Source: Bacteroidales bacterium (lineage in GTDB: Bacteria; Bacteroidota; Bacteroidia; Bacteroidales; F082). From it: 5,247 nt of DNA. The translations under genes and the position numbers were made by a program. The stretch's first letter is position 1. Each line of letters begins with the position of its first letter. Under the pieces are notes generated by a model. It made no database searches and was not told where the DNA came from. It saw only the letters and a list, made by a program, of their open reading frames with translations. Location: assembly GCA_020853175.1 (NCBI GenBank), contig JADYZK010000353.1, positions 1-5,247 of the forward strand, given 5' to 3'. Shown here piece after piece: positions 5,132 through 5,247 of the stretch.

Positions 5132-5247
5132 TTAAAAAACCGCTTTTGCAATTTTGACAATGTTGTCGGCACGGCCCATGGTGTAGAAATGGATGACGGG
5201 TGTGTTGTGGCTTACCAATTCTTTGCTTTGCATGATGGCCCATTCAA
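5132..5247 (-). CDS. metF: Methylenetetrahydrofolate reductase, C-terminal 37 residues; runs off right edge
   Basis: The minus strand from the right edge reads EWAIMQSKELVSHN, TPVIHFYTMGRADNI and VKIAKAVF, then stop (TAA at 5134-5132). This is the typical C-terminus of MetF: a WAI-QS-EL helix, the final barrel strand with P-hydrophobic-HFYTMG, and a last helix ending in VF. The enzyme is an FAD-dependent TIM-barrel protein that reduces 5,10-methylene-THF to 5-methyl-THF, the methyl donor for methionine synthase. Only the tail is present, so catalytic residues cannot be checked. It converges on the lipoprotein gene. Confidence 0.88.
   Translation of the reverse strand, partial: EWAIMQSKELVSHNTPVIHFYTMGRADNIVKIAKAVF

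Noticed and set aside
1..5247. A pterin/folate operon linking PTPS/QueD and MetF
   Set aside because: Both are on the minus strand but more than 4.9 kb apart, with two plus-strand genes and an IS between them, so they are not co-transcribed.

Overview
The window looks like chromosomal DNA of a member of the Bacteroidota. One gene ends in a type IX secretion (T9SS) C-terminal sorting domain. A lipoprotein has a Cys-Lys-Lys-Asp start typical of this phylum. Ribosome-binding sites are weak and A-rich, and one gene is preceded by a TAnnTTTG promoter-like element. No genus can be named from the sequence alone.

Layout from left to right. On the minus strand, running off the left edge, is the 5' part of a 6-pyruvoyl-tetrahydropterin synthase / 6-carboxytetrahydropterin synthase (PTPS/QueD family) gene. 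A 119-bp divergent spacer separates it from a large plus-strand gene (329-2407). That gene encodes a secreted modular protein: signal peptide, P/Homo-B-like domain, CotH-type kinase domain and T9SS type A sorting domain. A 204-bp spacer follows, carrying two copies of a short palindromic CCGTAGG repeat. Next is an apparently complete 1516-bp IS3-family insertion sequence (2612-4127) with 25-bp imperfect inverted repeats starting TG and ending CA and a 3-bp CAA target duplication. Only 54 bp beyond its right end starts a 220-residue lipoprotein gene of unknown function (4182-4844). A T-rich convergent spacer with a palindrome (5088-5105) leads to the 3' end of a minus-strand metF gene (methylenetetrahydrofolate reductase), which runs off the right edge.

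The IS appears intact. orfA encodes an HTH and coiled-coil protein, and orfB, in the -1 frame, encodes a DDE transposase with D129, D190, E226 (35-residue spacing) and K233. An in-frame A_AAA_AAG slippery heptamer lies at 3006-3012. Six bases downstream, a perfect 10-bp stem can form between 3019-3028 and 3080-3089. This predicts a 424-residue OrfAB fusion made by programmed -1 frameshifting. The IS right end also contains a strong GC hairpin inside a 12-bp direct-repeat frame, which may be a small secondary insertion.

The host genes do not form an evident pathway. PTPS/QueD and MetF are pterin/folate housekeeping enzymes on the minus strand, at the two edges. The CotH protein and the lipoprotein are cell-envelope or surface proteins on the plus strand, now separated by the IS. 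The strongest points for a second look are the complete frameshift signal, the CotH-kinase/P-domain/T9SS architecture, and the structured module in the right end of the IS.
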